Positions 46,796-55,743 are shown, numbered from the stretch's first letter. The stretch: DNA of 64,000 bases from Prevotella sp. HJM029 (GCF_000599605.1 NZ_KK082668.1:24210-88209); one strand, 5' to 3'. Numbers and translations are program-made. Notes: generated by a model from the sequence alone, not told the origin.

Positions 46796-47521
46796 ATGAG
46801 TTTAGTAGAACTTTTGAATTATCGGCGTGCTGTTCGTCATTTTGACGAAACGCAATCTCTTGATCCTTCGCGCGTGGAAGCGTGTGTGAAGTTGGCCACA
46901 TTGGCGCCAACGAGTTCTAATATGCAGCTTTGGGAAGCCTATCATGTTACAGATAGCGCCTTGAAAGGCCAGTTGGCGCATGCTTGTTTGGATCAGCTTG
47001 CGGCACAGTCGGCCGACCAGTTTGTGGTGTTTGTCACGCGGCAAGACCATTATAAGGCGCATGCTAAGGCCATTCTGGAACACGAGGTTGAGCATATTAG
47101 GCGCACCGCACCGGCCGAAAAACAGGAGAAGCGTATCCAAAAAGTGACGCAATATTACACGAAACTCGCGCCGTTTCTCTATTCACGTGGTTGTCGGGTG
47201 TGGGGTATGGTGCGCAAGCTGCTTGCCTTTTGCATCGGTCTAAGGCGGCCAATTTTGCGCGATGTGAGCGAAACCGACATGCGTGTGACGGTGCATCAGA
47301 GTTGCTCTTTGGTTATACAAACGTTTCTTTTGGCCATGGCCGAAGTGGGATATGACACCTGTCCGCTCGGAGGTTTTGATAACAAGTTGGTGAAGAAGGC
47401 GTTAAAATTGCCACGCGGAAGCCAAGTTTGCATGGTGATTGCTTGCGGAAAGAGAGTTGAAGATGGTGTCTGGGGTGAGCGGTTCCGCCTGCCTTTTGAG
47501 ACATTCTACCATCAGGTTTAG
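46796..47521 (+). CDS. Nitroreductase family protein
   Basis: Predicted 241-residue FMN-dependent oxidoreductase. The N-terminal FMN-binding region LLNYRRAVRHFDETQSLDPSRVEACVKLATLAPTSSNMQLWEAYHV is characteristic (R-R-A-x-R and P-T-S-S-N), and the C-terminal part has GYDTCPLGGFDNKLVKKALKLP followed by VCMVIACGKR. The middle (residues about 90-150, with SRGCRVWGMVRKLLAFCIGLRRPILRD) is longer than in small NfsB types and resembles Bacteroidetes-specific members. I use ATG 46796; an in-frame TTG six bases earlier is less likely. The physiological substrate is unknown. Confidence 0.9.
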   Translation: MSLVELLNYRRAVRHFDETQSLDPSRVEACVKLATLAPTSSNMQLWEAYHVTDSALKGQLAHACLDQLAAQSADQFVVFVTRQDHYKAHAKAILEHEVEHIRRTAPAEKQEKRIQKVTQYYTKLAPFLYSRGCRVWGMVRKLLAFCIGLRRPILRDVSETDMRVTVHQSCSLVIQTFLLAMAEVGYDTCPLGGFDNKLVKKALKLPRGSQVCMVIACGKRVEDGVWGERFRLPFETFYHQV

Positions 47522-47659
47522 GGCGTGAGACCGTTTGTTACGGCGTGGTTTGCCTGCTTGATGGTTGCAAAGGCATCGCGTTTTTCGCACATAGGATATG
47601 GATTGGCGCCCCCTATCTTTTCTGTTATCTTATCGCATGTTCTGTATCATCAAATAAAA

Positions 47660-47725
47660 TGATAGAGATTACTGCATAAAAAGGTGCATATTGTCAAGCA
47701 AAAAGGCATAGATTACAGGGAAATC
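47660..47725 (+). repeat. 22-bp degenerate repeat array H (3 units)
   Basis: Units start at 47660, 47682 and 47704 (TGATAGAGATTA, AGGTGCATATTG, AGGCATAGATTA) with tails CATAAAA, GCAAAA and GAAATC. The array lies in the 440-base gap between the converging nitroreductase and polA genes; the rest of this gap has a hairpin (47705-47731) and no gene. Confidence 0.55.
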
Positions 47726-47740
47726 TATGCCATTTTATTT
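47705..47740 (+). terminator. Hairpin in the nitroreductase-polA gap
   Basis: GGCATAGATT (47705-47714) pairs with AATCTATGCC (47722-47731), followed by ATTTTATTT. It overlaps repeat array H. Confidence 0.5.
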
Positions 47741-47961
47741 GTGTTTGTAGCCGACTTATTGTGGCCATCACATCGTAGTCGGGCGAAGATAACTTATCCT
47801 CTTTTGCGGCATCGTGCAGCCATAAGCCCTTTTATGATGGTGGGCTGTGGTGAGATGGATGTGCTTTTGTCTGTTGGGTGCCTGTAAAATCGAGTGGGAG
47901 AGGGCGCTTAGAAATAGGCATGCTGCCAGCTTTTGGGCACCATTTCTTGACATGTTGCACC

Positions 47962-50724
47962 TTAGTGTGCCTCCAACCAGTTGGCACCCCAGCCCGCATC
48001 GGCCAGCAAGGGCACACTGAGGGGGTAGGCATTTTGCATCTCTTCGAGCACAATGCGTTCCACTTTCTCTTTCTCTTCGGGCAACACCGAGAAGTTAAGT
48101 TCATCGTGTACCTGGAGAATCATCTTCGAACGGATGCCTTCTTGCTTAAATCTTTCCGCAATATGAATCATCGCTATTTTGATGATGTCGGCTTCAGAGC
48201 CCTGAATAGGGGCATTGATGGCATTGCGTTCGGCAAAACCTCGCACGGTGTTGTTGCGCGAATTGATATCAGGGAGGTAGCGTTTCCGACCGAATAATGT
48301 CACGGCATAACCTGTCTTTTTGGCCTCTTCGATGGCCTGATCCATGTAGGATTTCACTTTGGGATAGGTTGCAAAATAACCCTCAATGAGTTGTTTTGCC
48401 TCCTTGTTGTCAATGCCCATGCGTTGTGAAAGCCCAAAGGTTGTGATGCCATAGATAATGCCAAAATTGGCTTGTTTGGCCTTTTTTCGCTCTAAAGGGG
48501 TTACCTCTTCGACGGGTTTATGGGCTATTTTTGCTGCTGTAGCCGCATGAATGTCTACGCCTTCTCTGAACGATTCTTGCATGTTTTCGTCGCCACTGAG
48601 ATGCGCCATGATGCGAAGTTCGATTTGAGAATAGTCGGCTGAAAAGAACAAGCAGCCGGGTTCGGGAATGAAGCATTTTCGAATCTCTTTGCCATCTTCA
48701 CTTCTCACGGGGATATTTTGCAGGTTAGGGTCGCTCGAAGAGAGGCGGCCTGTGGCCGTAAGCGCTTGATTAAAAGAGGTATGGATGTGGCCTGTACGTG
48801 GATTAATGAGCTTTGGGAGCGCATCAATATAGGTGCTTAGGAGCTTCTTTAAGCCGCGATAGTCCAAGATAAGCGCCACGATGGGGTTCTTATTGCTTAG
48901 CGATTGTAACACCTCTTCATTGGTAACATACTGGCCAGTCTTTGTCTTTTTGGGCTTTTCCATGATGTTGAGCTTGCCAAAGAGGATGTCGCCTACTTGT
49001 TTTGGGCTTGAAATATTGAACGATTCGCCTGCTATCTCGTAGATTTGCTGTTCAATTTGCTGCATTCTCTCGGTGTAAGCAACCGATGTTTCACTTAATG
49101 CTTTTGTGTCAAGTCTCACACCTGTTCTCTCCATTTCAGCTAAAACAGGCACTAAGGGCATCTCAATATTCCAGAAAAGAGCCTCTGTCTCAGTGGCTTT
49201 GAGCTGTGGTTCGAGTACATTTTTCAGTTGAAGGGTGATGTCAGCATCTTCACATGCATATTCAAAGACATCCTTGGGGGCGAGCATTCGCATAGACTTT
49301 TGCCCTTTTCCTGGTGCACCTATCAGCTCATCAATGTGGATAGTCTTGTAGTTTAAAAGCGTTTCGGCCATGTAATCCATGTTATGACGCAATTCGGGCT
49401 GTACTACATAGTGAGCCAACATCGTATCAAACATTTTGCCTTTTAGTGTGATGCCATAATTTTGTAGCACCTCATAATCATACTTTATGTTCTGACCAAT
49501 TTTAAGAATCGCAGGGTCTTCGTAAAGAGGTTTAAAGATATTAACATATTGTAAGGCCTCTTTACGATCGGAAGGAATGGCTACATAGTAGGCTTCATGT
49601 TCGGCGTTGGAAAACGATAAGCCTACTAATTCGGCATCAATTGCGTGGGTTGAGGTTGTTTCTGTATCTAAACTAACAAATGATTTTGTCCTAAGAAAAT
49701 CACAAAGTTTTTTTGCTTCTTCTTGATTATCAATAAGTTTGTAATTGTGTTTTATAGACTTTATGCTTTCAAAATTCGATTTTTCTAAGCTTTCTGATGG
49801 ATTGTTCGGAATACTTGAGAATAAATCGGGTTGCAAAGTGCTGTTTTTCGCTTTTTCAGCGCTACCGTTTAAAATTTTATTCGCTAAGGTCTTAAATTCT
49901 AATTCGGCAAAAATTTCGCGCAGTTTTGCTTCATCTGGTTTTTGAATTTCCAAAACATCGAGTTGTAGTTCGATGGGTACATCGGTTTTAATCGTTGCCA
50001 GAAATTTCGACATTTTAATATCTTCGGTGGCAGCTTCTACATTCAATCGCATCTTACCTTTTAGTTGAGTTGTGTTTGAGAGTAGACCTTCAACTGAACC
50101 AAACGCATTGATAAGTTTCACTGCTGTCTTCTCTCCAACGCCGGGGCAACCAGGAAAATTGTCGACAGCATCACCCATAAGTGCGAGCAAGTCGATGACT
50201 TGTTCGGGGTGTTCGACACCATATTTTGCTTGAATTTGTTGTGGACCGATGATGTCATAACCGCCACCATGGCGAGGTTTATACATAAAAACGTTATCTC
50301 TTACCAACTGTCCATAGTCCTTATCGGGCGTAAGCATGTAGGTTTCCACGCCTTCCTGACCGGCTTTTGTGGCCAATGTGCCAATGACATCATCGGCTTC
50401 AAATCCCTCCTTTTGTAGGATGGGGATGTGGAATGCATGTAGGATTTCTTGAATGATGGGCACACTTTGTCGGATGGCTTCGGGCGTTTCTTCACGTTGT
50501 GCCTTATAGGGTGGGTAGGCTTCATGGCGGAAAGTCTTGCCCAAATCGAATGCCACGCCAAGATGAGTGGGTTGCTCTTTGGTGATAATCTCGTGCAGGG
50601 TGTTGACAAATCCTAATATAGCCGAGGTATTGAGTCCTTTAGAATTGATGCGCGGTGCACGTATAAGTGCATAGTAGGACCTGAAAATCAGGGCGTAGGC
50701 ATCGATTAAAAATAATTTATTCAT
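47962..50724 (-). CDS. polA: DNA polymerase I
   Basis: Predicted 920-residue PolA with three domains: 5'-3' exonuclease (about 1-300; KLFLIDAYALIFRSYYA, EADDVIGTLA, LLALMGDAVDNFPG), 3'-5' exonuclease with an intact first motif (SLDTETTSTHA, so proofreading may be active) and the polymerase (motif A DYSQIELRIMAHLSGD, motif B KQANFGIIYGITTFGLS, motif C QVHDELNFSV). The start at 50724 (MNKLFLIDAYA) follows the family; the frame is open for 31 further codons upstream, overlapping the region of the divergent ispB promoter. It removes RNA primers and fills repair gaps. Confidence 0.97.
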   Translation of the reverse strand: MNKLFLIDAYALIFRSYYALIRAPRINSKGLNTSAILGFVNTLHEIITKEQPTHLGVAFDLGKTFRHEAYPPYKAQREETPEAIRQSVPIIQEILHAFHIPILQKEGFEADDVIGTLATKAGQEGVETYMLTPDKDYGQLVRDNVFMYKPRHGGGYDIIGPQQIQAKYGVEHPEQVIDLLALMGDAVDNFPGCPGVGEKTAVKLINAFGSVEGLLSNTTQLKGKMRLNVEAATEDIKMSKFLATIKTDVPIELQLDVLEIQKPDEAKLREIFAELEFKTLANKILNGSAEKAKNSTLQPDLFSSIPNNPSESLEKSNFESIKSIKHNYKLIDNQEEAKKLCDFLRTKSFVSLDTETTSTHAIDAELVGLSFSNAEHEAYYVAIPSDRKEALQYVNIFKPLYEDPAILKIGQNIKYDYEVLQNYGITLKGKMFDTMLAHYVVQPELRHNMDYMAETLLNYKTIHIDELIGAPGKGQKSMRMLAPKDVFEYACEDADITLQLKNVLEPQLKATETEALFWNIEMPLVPVLAEMERTGVRLDTKALSETSVAYTERMQQIEQQIYEIAGESFNISSPKQVGDILFGKLNIMEKPKKTKTGQYVTNEEVLQSLSNKNPIVALILDYRGLKKLLSTYIDALPKLINPRTGHIHTSFNQALTATGRLSSSDPNLQNIPVRSEDGKEIRKCFIPEPGCLFFSADYSQIELRIMAHLSGDENMQESFREGVDIHAATAAKIAHKPVEEVTPLERKKAKQANFGIIYGITTFGLSQRMGIDNKEAKQLIEGYFATYPKVKSYMDQAIEEAKKTGYAVTLFGRKRYLPDINSRNNTVRGFAERNAINAPIQGSEADIIKIAMIHIAERFKQEGIRSKMILQVHDELNFSVLPEEKEKVERIVLEEMQNAYPLSVPLLADAGWGANWLEAH

Positions 50725-50803
50725 TGCTGTCTTATTTGGTGTAAAATTACGAAAAAAAACGCATTTATCCCTTAAGACGCGCGCTATTCCCGCAGAAAAT
50801 GCG

Positions 50804-50811
50804 TATTTTTG
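50804..50811 (+). promoter_or_regulatory. -7 promoter box for the polyprenyl synthetase gene
   Basis: TATTTTTG lies 18 bases before the ATG at 50830. Confidence 0.6.
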
Positions 50812-50829
50812 TAACAAAGAAATGAACGC

Positions 50830-51807
50830 ATGGACTATTTATCGCTCATTAAAAGCCCCATCCACGAGGAATTAAATGATTTTGTAACACTCTTTAATCG
50901 GTCACTATCACATGATAATGACCTATTGTCACGTGTGTTAGAGCATATTCGTCAGCGCGGTGGAAAGCGTATGCGCCCGATGCTTACCTTATTGATGGCA
51001 AAGAACTTCGGCATGGTTTCCGAAGTAACACAGTATGCTGCGGTCGGTTTAGAGCTGTTACATACGGCCAGTTTGGTGCACGATGATGTCGTTGATGAGA
51101 GCAATAAACGGCGCGGACAAGCCAGTGTAAACGCGCTTTTCGACAATAAAGTGAGTGTGTTAGTAGGCGATTATATCCTGTCAACAGCCTTGCTTTCTGT
51201 TTCTTATACGCATTCCGAGTTGATTGTTCGCTATCTTTCTGAGTTAGGAAGGACGCTTTCTGATGGTGAAATTTTGCAGTTGAGCAACATCGATAACACG
51301 CAAATCAGCGAGGAAGCCTACTATGAAATTATTAAGAAAAAGACGGCCGTTTTGTTTGAAATGTGTGCTGTTATCGGTGCTGTGAGTGCTGGAGCGTCTG
51401 ACGATGAAGTGGTTGCTGCGCGACAATTTGGGCAGGACTTGGGCATAATTTTTCAGATTCGCGATGATATTTTTGATTATTATGATGAGACAGAGGTGGG
51501 GAAACCCACGGGAAACGATATGCTTGAAGGTAAGCTAACTTTGCCCGTTATCTATGCTTTGCAGTCGACTGGCGACGAAGCGATGTTGGCTTTAGCGCAT
51601 AAAGTGAAACAACAAGAGGTGAATGCAGCTGAAATTGCCTCGTTAGTGGCGTTCACAAAGGCGCATGGGGGCATTGAATATGCCGAACAACAGATGGCTA
51701 AACGCCATGCAGCCTGCATGCAGTTTATTGACGAAAGGGTAGGGGATGCAGCCATTAAAACCGCATTAACTGCCTATTTGGATTATGTCATTGCGCGCAA
51801 AAGTTAG
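50830..51807 (+). CDS. ispB: Polyprenyl (octaprenyl/solanesyl) diphosphate synthase
   Basis: Predicted 325-residue trans-prenyltransferase. The first Asp-rich motif is LVHDDVVDESNKRRG (DDxxD), preceded by GGKRMRPMLTLLMAKNFG and AAVGLELLHTASL; the second is IIFQIRDDIFDYYDE, followed by GKPTGNDMLEGKLTLPVIYAL. Length and motif spacing agree with long-chain synthases (C40-C45) that make the menaquinone side chain. The gene symbol is a best guess by similarity; exact chain length is not predictable. It is divergent from polA and sits 105 bases from its start codon. Confidence 0.9.
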   Translation: MDYLSLIKSPIHEELNDFVTLFNRSLSHDNDLLSRVLEHIRQRGGKRMRPMLTLLMAKNFGMVSEVTQYAAVGLELLHTASLVHDDVVDESNKRRGQASVNALFDNKVSVLVGDYILSTALLSVSYTHSELIVRYLSELGRTLSDGEILQLSNIDNTQISEEAYYEIIKKKTAVLFEMCAVIGAVSAGASDDEVVAARQFGQDLGIIFQIRDDIFDYYDETEVGKPTGNDMLEGKLTLPVIYALQSTGDEAMLALAHKVKQQEVNAAEIASLVAFTKAHGGIEYAEQQMAKRHAACMQFIDERVGDAAIKTALTAYLDYVIARKS

Positions 51808-51866
51808 TTTCTCAACCCCTTAATTCATAGTAGTTTAACCCATATTTGGTGTGAATGGATACCCCC

Positions 51867-51899
51867 TTCAGCACATATTGCTTGGTAATATGTGCTGAA
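51867..51899 (+). terminator. Hairpin after the polyprenyl synthetase gene
   Basis: TTCAGCACATATT (51867-51879) pairs with AATATGTGCTGAA (51887-51899), 13 bp; no long T run follows. It overlaps the start of repeat array I. Confidence 0.55.
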
Positions 51900-51989
51900 T
51901 TAGTTTATAAAGTGCACCAAATTACCTTGTAATTTGCATCATATTAGTGTGTAAAGTGATGCATATTGGGGCATAGCCCGTACCGAGTT
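51880..51989 (+). repeat. 22-bp degenerate repeat array I (5 units)
   Basis: Units start at 51880, 51902, 51924, 51946 and 51968. The middle three read AGTTTATAAAGTG, ACCTTGTAATTTG and AGTGTGTAAAGTG and end CAAATT, CATATT and CATATT. It fills the short convergent gap between ispB and the WG-repeat gene. Confidence 0.7.
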
Positions 51990-52010
51990 AATTTCCAAAC
52001 GCCTAATTTT

Positions 52011-53390
52011 TTATTTGATTTCTTTGAGGTTATAATCCAATTTCTGGATGATGGTATCGGTAGTTAGCTCTCTGATTTCAAGGCGATTAAAGAACGTCTT
52101 AATTTTGCATGGCTTTAATTTGATGCGTATGTCGTTATTCAAATCGATAACACCTTGCTCATTTTCCTTTTCGACAATAAATAGACTGTCGTTTGGTGTT
52201 GAGGAAATGTTATCATATTCAAAAGGAACAAGGGTTTTATTTTCACGGTTAACAATACCAAATTTCTTCCCTTTTGAAACAATAAAGGTGCTTTTATACA
52301 TGTTGGTCGTTATTGATTCGTATGCTAATGGAAGTAAAATTTTTTCTTCATCCGCATCAAAGAAGGCTTTTAATCCATCCTTTTCGAGGATACAATAAGA
52401 AGGGAACACCTGGACTTTGTCGTAGGAAGAGTTGGTAAGCATCTGCATTTTCTTCATGCTGAACAGCTTTTGCTTGCCTTGTATATCGTCTAATTTAACG
52501 ATGCCGTTATCGTCGATTTGTTTTATACTTTTATATGAAAAAGGCAGAATGATGTTGTTATCAATGTCTATCATACCGTAACATCTGTTTTGACAGGCAA
52601 TGAAATAAACTTGTCGATTATTGTTAAGATTATTCATAATTAGCAGTTCTTTTTCGTATTGTGGCTTAATAATAGTCAGTCCTTTACTATTAATAACTCC
52701 CCATAATCCATCCTTTTCGAAGCTATAATCTGAGGCTGAGTGTTTGTAGTCGTAGTAGATGGGACCCTTAGTTTGATTGATGGTGATTCCTTTTACAATG
52801 TCTTTATCGTTGAATATATAGTCACAGGGTGTTTCTTTTCTAAGTGTCCAGAATCCATTCGTATAAGTGATATACGCATATATGGGTGCTACAACGATAT
52901 TTCCTTTTGCATCACAGATTCCGTAGTGTTCTTTTTTGACAATGAAATAATCTGTCTCTTGTGATGTATCTACTCTTTTCTGTTCAATATATAGGTAGAT
53001 TGGAGGGAGGATTTGATTGCCATCATGGCTGTAAAGACCTACATTCTTTCCTTTTCTTACAAGCCAATAGTCGTTTTGGGAGGCGTAGTAGCTTGCTTTT
53101 ATCTCGTCTATCTCATCATATTCTATGGGAATACATTGCTTTCCGCTTTTGTAATAGATGCCATGTTTGCCGTTCTTGATGACGTGATAGAAAACATTAC
53201 GGGTTGGGAAAATAGAGTCAATATCGGTGATAATGGGCCTATTTTGGGCATCGTCCAGGCTGAGTTTGCCATTGTTTTGTTGGCGGATGTTGGTTGTTGC
53301 TATGAATTTTATAGTGATTTGAATGTCTTGTGCATAGACACTTATTGTTGCACATGCCATGATGAGCAGGAGGATTGCAATCTTTTTCAT
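52011..53390 (-). CDS. WG-repeat exported protein
   Basis: Predicted 459-residue secreted or periplasmic protein with a signal peptide (MKKIAILLLIMACATISVYA). The body is made of degenerate WG/KWG repeats of about 45-50 residues: KNGKHGIYYKSGKQCIPIEYDEI, KGKNVGLYSHDGNQILPPIY, KEHYGICDAKGNIVVAPIY, KDGLWGVINSKGLTIIKPQYEK, CQNRCYGMIDIDNNIILPFSYKSI, KGKKFGIVNRENKTLVPFEYDNI. These repeats form beta-propeller-like folds and have no assigned activity. I chose ATG 53390 for the signal peptide; the frame opens nine codons earlier. A decayed paralogue end lies immediately upstream. Confidence 0.85.
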   Translation of the reverse strand: MKKIAILLLIMACATISVYAQDIQITIKFIATTNIRQQNNGKLSLDDAQNRPIITDIDSIFPTRNVFYHVIKNGKHGIYYKSGKQCIPIEYDEIDEIKASYYASQNDYWLVRKGKNVGLYSHDGNQILPPIYLYIEQKRVDTSQETDYFIVKKEHYGICDAKGNIVVAPIYAYITYTNGFWTLRKETPCDYIFNDKDIVKGITINQTKGPIYYDYKHSASDYSFEKDGLWGVINSKGLTIIKPQYEKELLIMNNLNNNRQVYFIACQNRCYGMIDIDNNIILPFSYKSIKQIDDNGIVKLDDIQGKQKLFSMKKMQMLTNSSYDKVQVFPSYCILEKDGLKAFFDADEEKILLPLAYESITTNMYKSTFIVSKGKKFGIVNRENKTLVPFEYDNISSTPNDSLFIVEKENEQGVIDLNNDIRIKLKPCKIKTFFNRLEIRELTTDTIIQKLDYNLKEIK

Positions 53391-53419
53391 ACGTTTATAT
53401 GTTTTATGATGTATCATTT

Positions 53420-53595
53420 TTATTTGATTTCTTTGAAGTTATAGTCCAATTTCTTAATGGTTTGAAACGTTGTAATGTTGATGGGTTCTATGCAATCATC
53501 ATCGGTATCTATAATGCAAATCATCATTCATCGATACCAATTCCGTTATTTAGATTAACGATGTTATATAGACCTTCTTCTTCATTGTAGTGGAT
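53420..53595 (-). pseudogene. Fragment of a second WG-repeat gene
   Basis: The minus strand ends with TFQTIKKLDYNFKEIK and a stop at 53420-53422, nearly the same as the C-terminus of the adjacent WG protein (DTIIQKLDYNLKEIK). Upstream, in another frame, it reads IHYNEEEGLYNIVNLNNG, a WG-type unit, so a frameshift separates the two parts and the 5' portion is missing. It therefore looks like the decayed 3' end of a tandem duplicate whose remainder was deleted. The DNA around both ends is similar (TTATTTGATTTCTTTGA at 53420 and at the end of the intact gene). Confidence 0.75.
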
Positions 53596-53634
53596 TGGGT
53601 TGAAGGGTGGGGGAGAGCATGGTTGTATATAGCA

Positions 53635-53674
53635 GAAACGCCCGCCTCTCTATGATAAGAAAGCGGAGCGTTTC
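53635..53674 (-). terminator. Hairpin after deoC
   Basis: GAAACGC-CCGC (53635-53645) pairs with GCGG-A-GCGTTTC (53663-53674) with one bulge; it stands 11 bases beyond the deoC stop but lacks a long T run. Confidence 0.5.
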
Positions 53675-53684
53675 GCGTTGTTTT

Positions 53685-54614
53685 TTAGAAGAATTTGGTT
53701 TCTTTGCCGAGGATTTCACTGAGCAACAAGTTGGTCAAACGGCTGGTTCCCATGCGAAACCATTGATTGGTGAGCCATTTTTCGCCCAGAACCTCTTTTA
53801 CAATCGTGTAGTAGGCGATGGCGTCCATGACCGAGTTAATGCCGCCAGCGGGCTTAAAACCTATCTGTATGCCTGTTTTTTCGTAGTAGGCTTTGATGGC
53901 TTGACACATCACATACGCCGCTTCTGGCGTGGCACTTACCTTCTCTTTACCCGTAGAAGTCTTGATATAATCGGCACCGGCATACATCGAAAGCAGCGCA
54001 GCCTTCATGATGTTGCTGTCATTTTCTAAGTCGCCTGTCTCCAAAATCACTTTCATGGGTACGTCGCCACACGCTTGTTTGAGTTCGTTAATATCATCGC
54101 AAACGCCCTCATAATCTTCACTTAAGAACTTACCTACAGGCATAACAATGTCAATTTCGGTAGCCCCATCGGCAATGGCTAATTGCGTTTCAGCCACTTT
54201 CACTTCCATTCGGGCTTGCGATGAGGGGAAGTTGCCCGAGACATTGGTGATAGCTACGCCGTCGACTTCGAGGCTATTGCTCACCAATTCGGTGAAAACA
54301 GGATAGACGCAGATCGCGGCTACATGGGGAAGATCGGGGTAATCGCGGTCGAATTGATTAACTTTTTCGACCATTTGAAGCACCTTTTCTTCGGTGTCGG
54401 TGGTGCTAAGGGTGGTGAGTTCGATACTGCCCAAGAGGAATTTCTTTACCTCGTGCGTGTTGTTTTGTGGCACTTTCTCGGCCACAATCTGTGCAACGGC
54501 GGCCTGAACATCGGCATCGTTAACTTGAGTGTCGTACAACTTGAGCATCTCTTCATATTTGCTTTGTGTGTCGTCACTGCGAGTTGACTCGCTGATAGGA
54601 AGGATTGTTTTCAT
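53685..54614 (-). CDS. deoC: Deoxyribose-phosphate aldolase
   Basis: Predicted 309-residue class I aldolase that splits 2-deoxyribose 5-phosphate into acetaldehyde and glyceraldehyde 3-phosphate in nucleoside catabolism. The TIM barrel (about residues 60-300) shows HVAAICVYPVFTEL, ATEIDIVMPVGKFLSEDYEGV, VPMKVILETGDLEND and the Schiff-base lysine in YIKTSTGK; the second active Lys is in GFKPAGGI. The N-terminal 55 residues are longer than in E. coli DeoC, as is common for Bacteroidetes. The gene ends the minus-strand group that begins with the small membrane protein at 55130. Confidence 0.93.
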   Translation of the reverse strand: MKTILPISESTRSDDTQSKYEEMLKLYDTQVNDADVQAAVAQIVAEKVPQNNTHEVKKFLLGSIELTTLSTTDTEEKVLQMVEKVNQFDRDYPDLPHVAAICVYPVFTELVSNSLEVDGVAITNVSGNFPSSQARMEVKVAETQLAIADGATEIDIVMPVGKFLSEDYEGVCDDINELKQACGDVPMKVILETGDLENDSNIMKAALLSMYAGADYIKTSTGKEKVSATPEAAYVMCQAIKAYYEKTGIQIGFKPAGGINSVMDAIAYYTIVKEVLGEKWLTNQWFRMGTSRLTNLLLSEILGKETKFF

Positions 54615-54645
54615 TTTAATAAATTGATTTTTGGGTGGATATTTA

Positions 54646-54981
54646 TCATTTTAATTTCTCATTTTGCTGGTGTCTGTCGTGGTCGCGTTGCGTCTTTTTG
54701 GCAAAACTCTTGCGTATTTCGGCCGAAAGATCGATGCCTGTTTGATTGGCTAAGCACACAAGCACCCACAACACATCGGCCATCTCCTCACCAAGGTTGG
54801 GCTTTTCGCCCGGTTTGAAGCTCTGTTCGCCATAGGTTCGGGCAATAACACGGGCCAGTTCACCCACTTCTTCGGTGAGACAAGCCATGTTGGTGAGCTC
54901 GTTAAAATAGCGAACGCCATAGGTTTTTATCCATTCGTCGACTGCTGTTTGCAGCGCTTTGAGGGTGATTTCTTCGTTCAT
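54646..54981 (-). CDS. MazG-like nucleotide pyrophosphohydrolase
   Basis: Predicted 111-residue all-helical protein of the MazG/dUTPase-like superfamily. The metal-binding helices are TNMACLTEEVGELARVIARTYGE (the EExxE motif) and NLGEEMADVLWVLVCLANQTGIDL (the ExxD motif), which hydrolyse nucleoside triphosphates to monophosphates, probably as house-cleaning of altered nucleotides. Its start codon overlaps the stop of a 49-codon gene (TAATG, 54979-54983), so the two are coupled. deoC follows after 31 bases, which places two nucleotide-metabolism genes together. Confidence 0.9.
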   Translation of the reverse strand: MNEEITLKALQTAVDEWIKTYGVRYFNELTNMACLTEEVGELARVIARTYGEQSFKPGEKPNLGEEMADVLWVLVCLANQTGIDLSAEIRKSFAKKTQRDHDRHQQNEKLK

Positions 54982-55130
54982 TATGTAAAAGTTTTTAGGG
55001 GAAAAAGCAAGCCAAAGACAATACCGAAGAGCAAAGTGAGCGCTGCTAATGCAAGCAGGTAGATGACTAATGCTTTCAATGCCTTGTTGTTGTGAGGGGG
55101 AGAGCTTTGGTCTTGTTTCATCACCACCAT
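54981..55130 (-). CDS. Predicted 49-residue single-pass membrane protein
   Basis: The frame starts at ATG 55130 and encodes MVVMKQDQSSPPHNNKALKA followed by a hydrophobic helix (LVIYLLALAALTLLFGIVFG) and LLFPLKTFT. The cytosolic head is polar, with one helix of about 20 residues and a short tail. Its stop codon overlaps the ATG of the MazG-like gene by one base (TAATG), strong evidence that it is translated and coupled. I know no family for it. An alternative start is Met4. The upstream 140 bases contain a 22-bp repeat array. Confidence 0.65.
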   Translation of the reverse strand: MVVMKQDQSSPPHNNKALKALVIYLLALAALTLLFGIVFGLLFPLKTFT

Positions 55131-55148
55131 TTTATAGTTTACAAAAGT

Positions 55149-55236
55149 GGGTTATATTGTAATGTAAAATGCACTATATTGTGCACGAAAGTGTGCTGTA
55201 TTGTTGACTAATCTGTATGCTTTTAAATTGCATTAT
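55149..55236 (+). repeat. 22-bp degenerate repeat array J (4 units)
   Basis: Units start at 55149, 55171, 55193 and 55215: GGGTTATATTG, GCACTATATTG, GTGCTGTATTG and GTATGCTTTTA, with tails TAAAAT, AAAGT, AATCT and ATTAT. A further in-register unit (55127-55148) overlaps the start codon of the 49-residue gene. The array separates that gene from dtd. Confidence 0.7.
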
Positions 55237-55270
55237 AGGGTGGGTTGCGGTGGCAGGTGCACGTCTTGGT

Positions 55271-55723
55271 TCATTCTTTTGCCTTGCTATCCATGCAAAT
55301 CGTTATGGGGCCATCGTTGATGAGTGCCACTTTCATGTCGGCACCAAACGTGCCTGTTTGCACTTTTTGGCCCAACTGGAGCGACAGTTCGTCGCAAAAG
55401 TACTGGTAGAGCGGGATGGCTGTCTCATGTTTGGCGGCGCGAAGCCACGACGGACGGTTGCCCTTTTTGTAGCTTGCAAAGAGTGTAAATTGCGAAACAA
55501 CGAGCATTTCGCCTTGAATATCTTGTATGGAGCGGTTCATAACACCTTGCTCATCATCGAAGATACGTAGGTTTATAACTTTGTGTATCAGCCAGTTGGC
55601 ATCTTCTTGGGTGTCACTTTCTTCGATACCTAATAGGATAACAAGCCCTTTTTCAATAGTAGCCTCAACTTGATGGTGGATGGTTACGGAGGCTTGTGCA
55701 CAGCGTTGTATCACAATTCTCAT
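55271..55723 (-). CDS. dtd: D-aminoacyl-tRNA deacylase
   Basis: Predicted 150-residue DTD enzyme that removes D-amino acids (or glycine from tRNA-Ala) mischarged onto tRNA. The two active-site signatures are present: SQFTLFA (residues about 77-83) and the C-terminal NDGPITI motif with the Gly-cisPro pair in order GP. Start MRIVIQRCAQASV and total length are standard for Dtd. It lies 20 bases downstream of uvrC on the same strand and could be cotranscribed. Confidence 0.95.
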   Translation of the reverse strand: MRIVIQRCAQASVTIHHQVEATIEKGLVILLGIEESDTQEDANWLIHKVINLRIFDDEQGVMNRSIQDIQGEMLVVSQFTLFASYKKGNRPSWLRAAKHETAIPLYQYFCDELSLQLGQKVQTGTFGADMKVALINDGPITICMDSKAKE

Positions 55724-55743
55724 GCAACAAATTTACAAATTTA

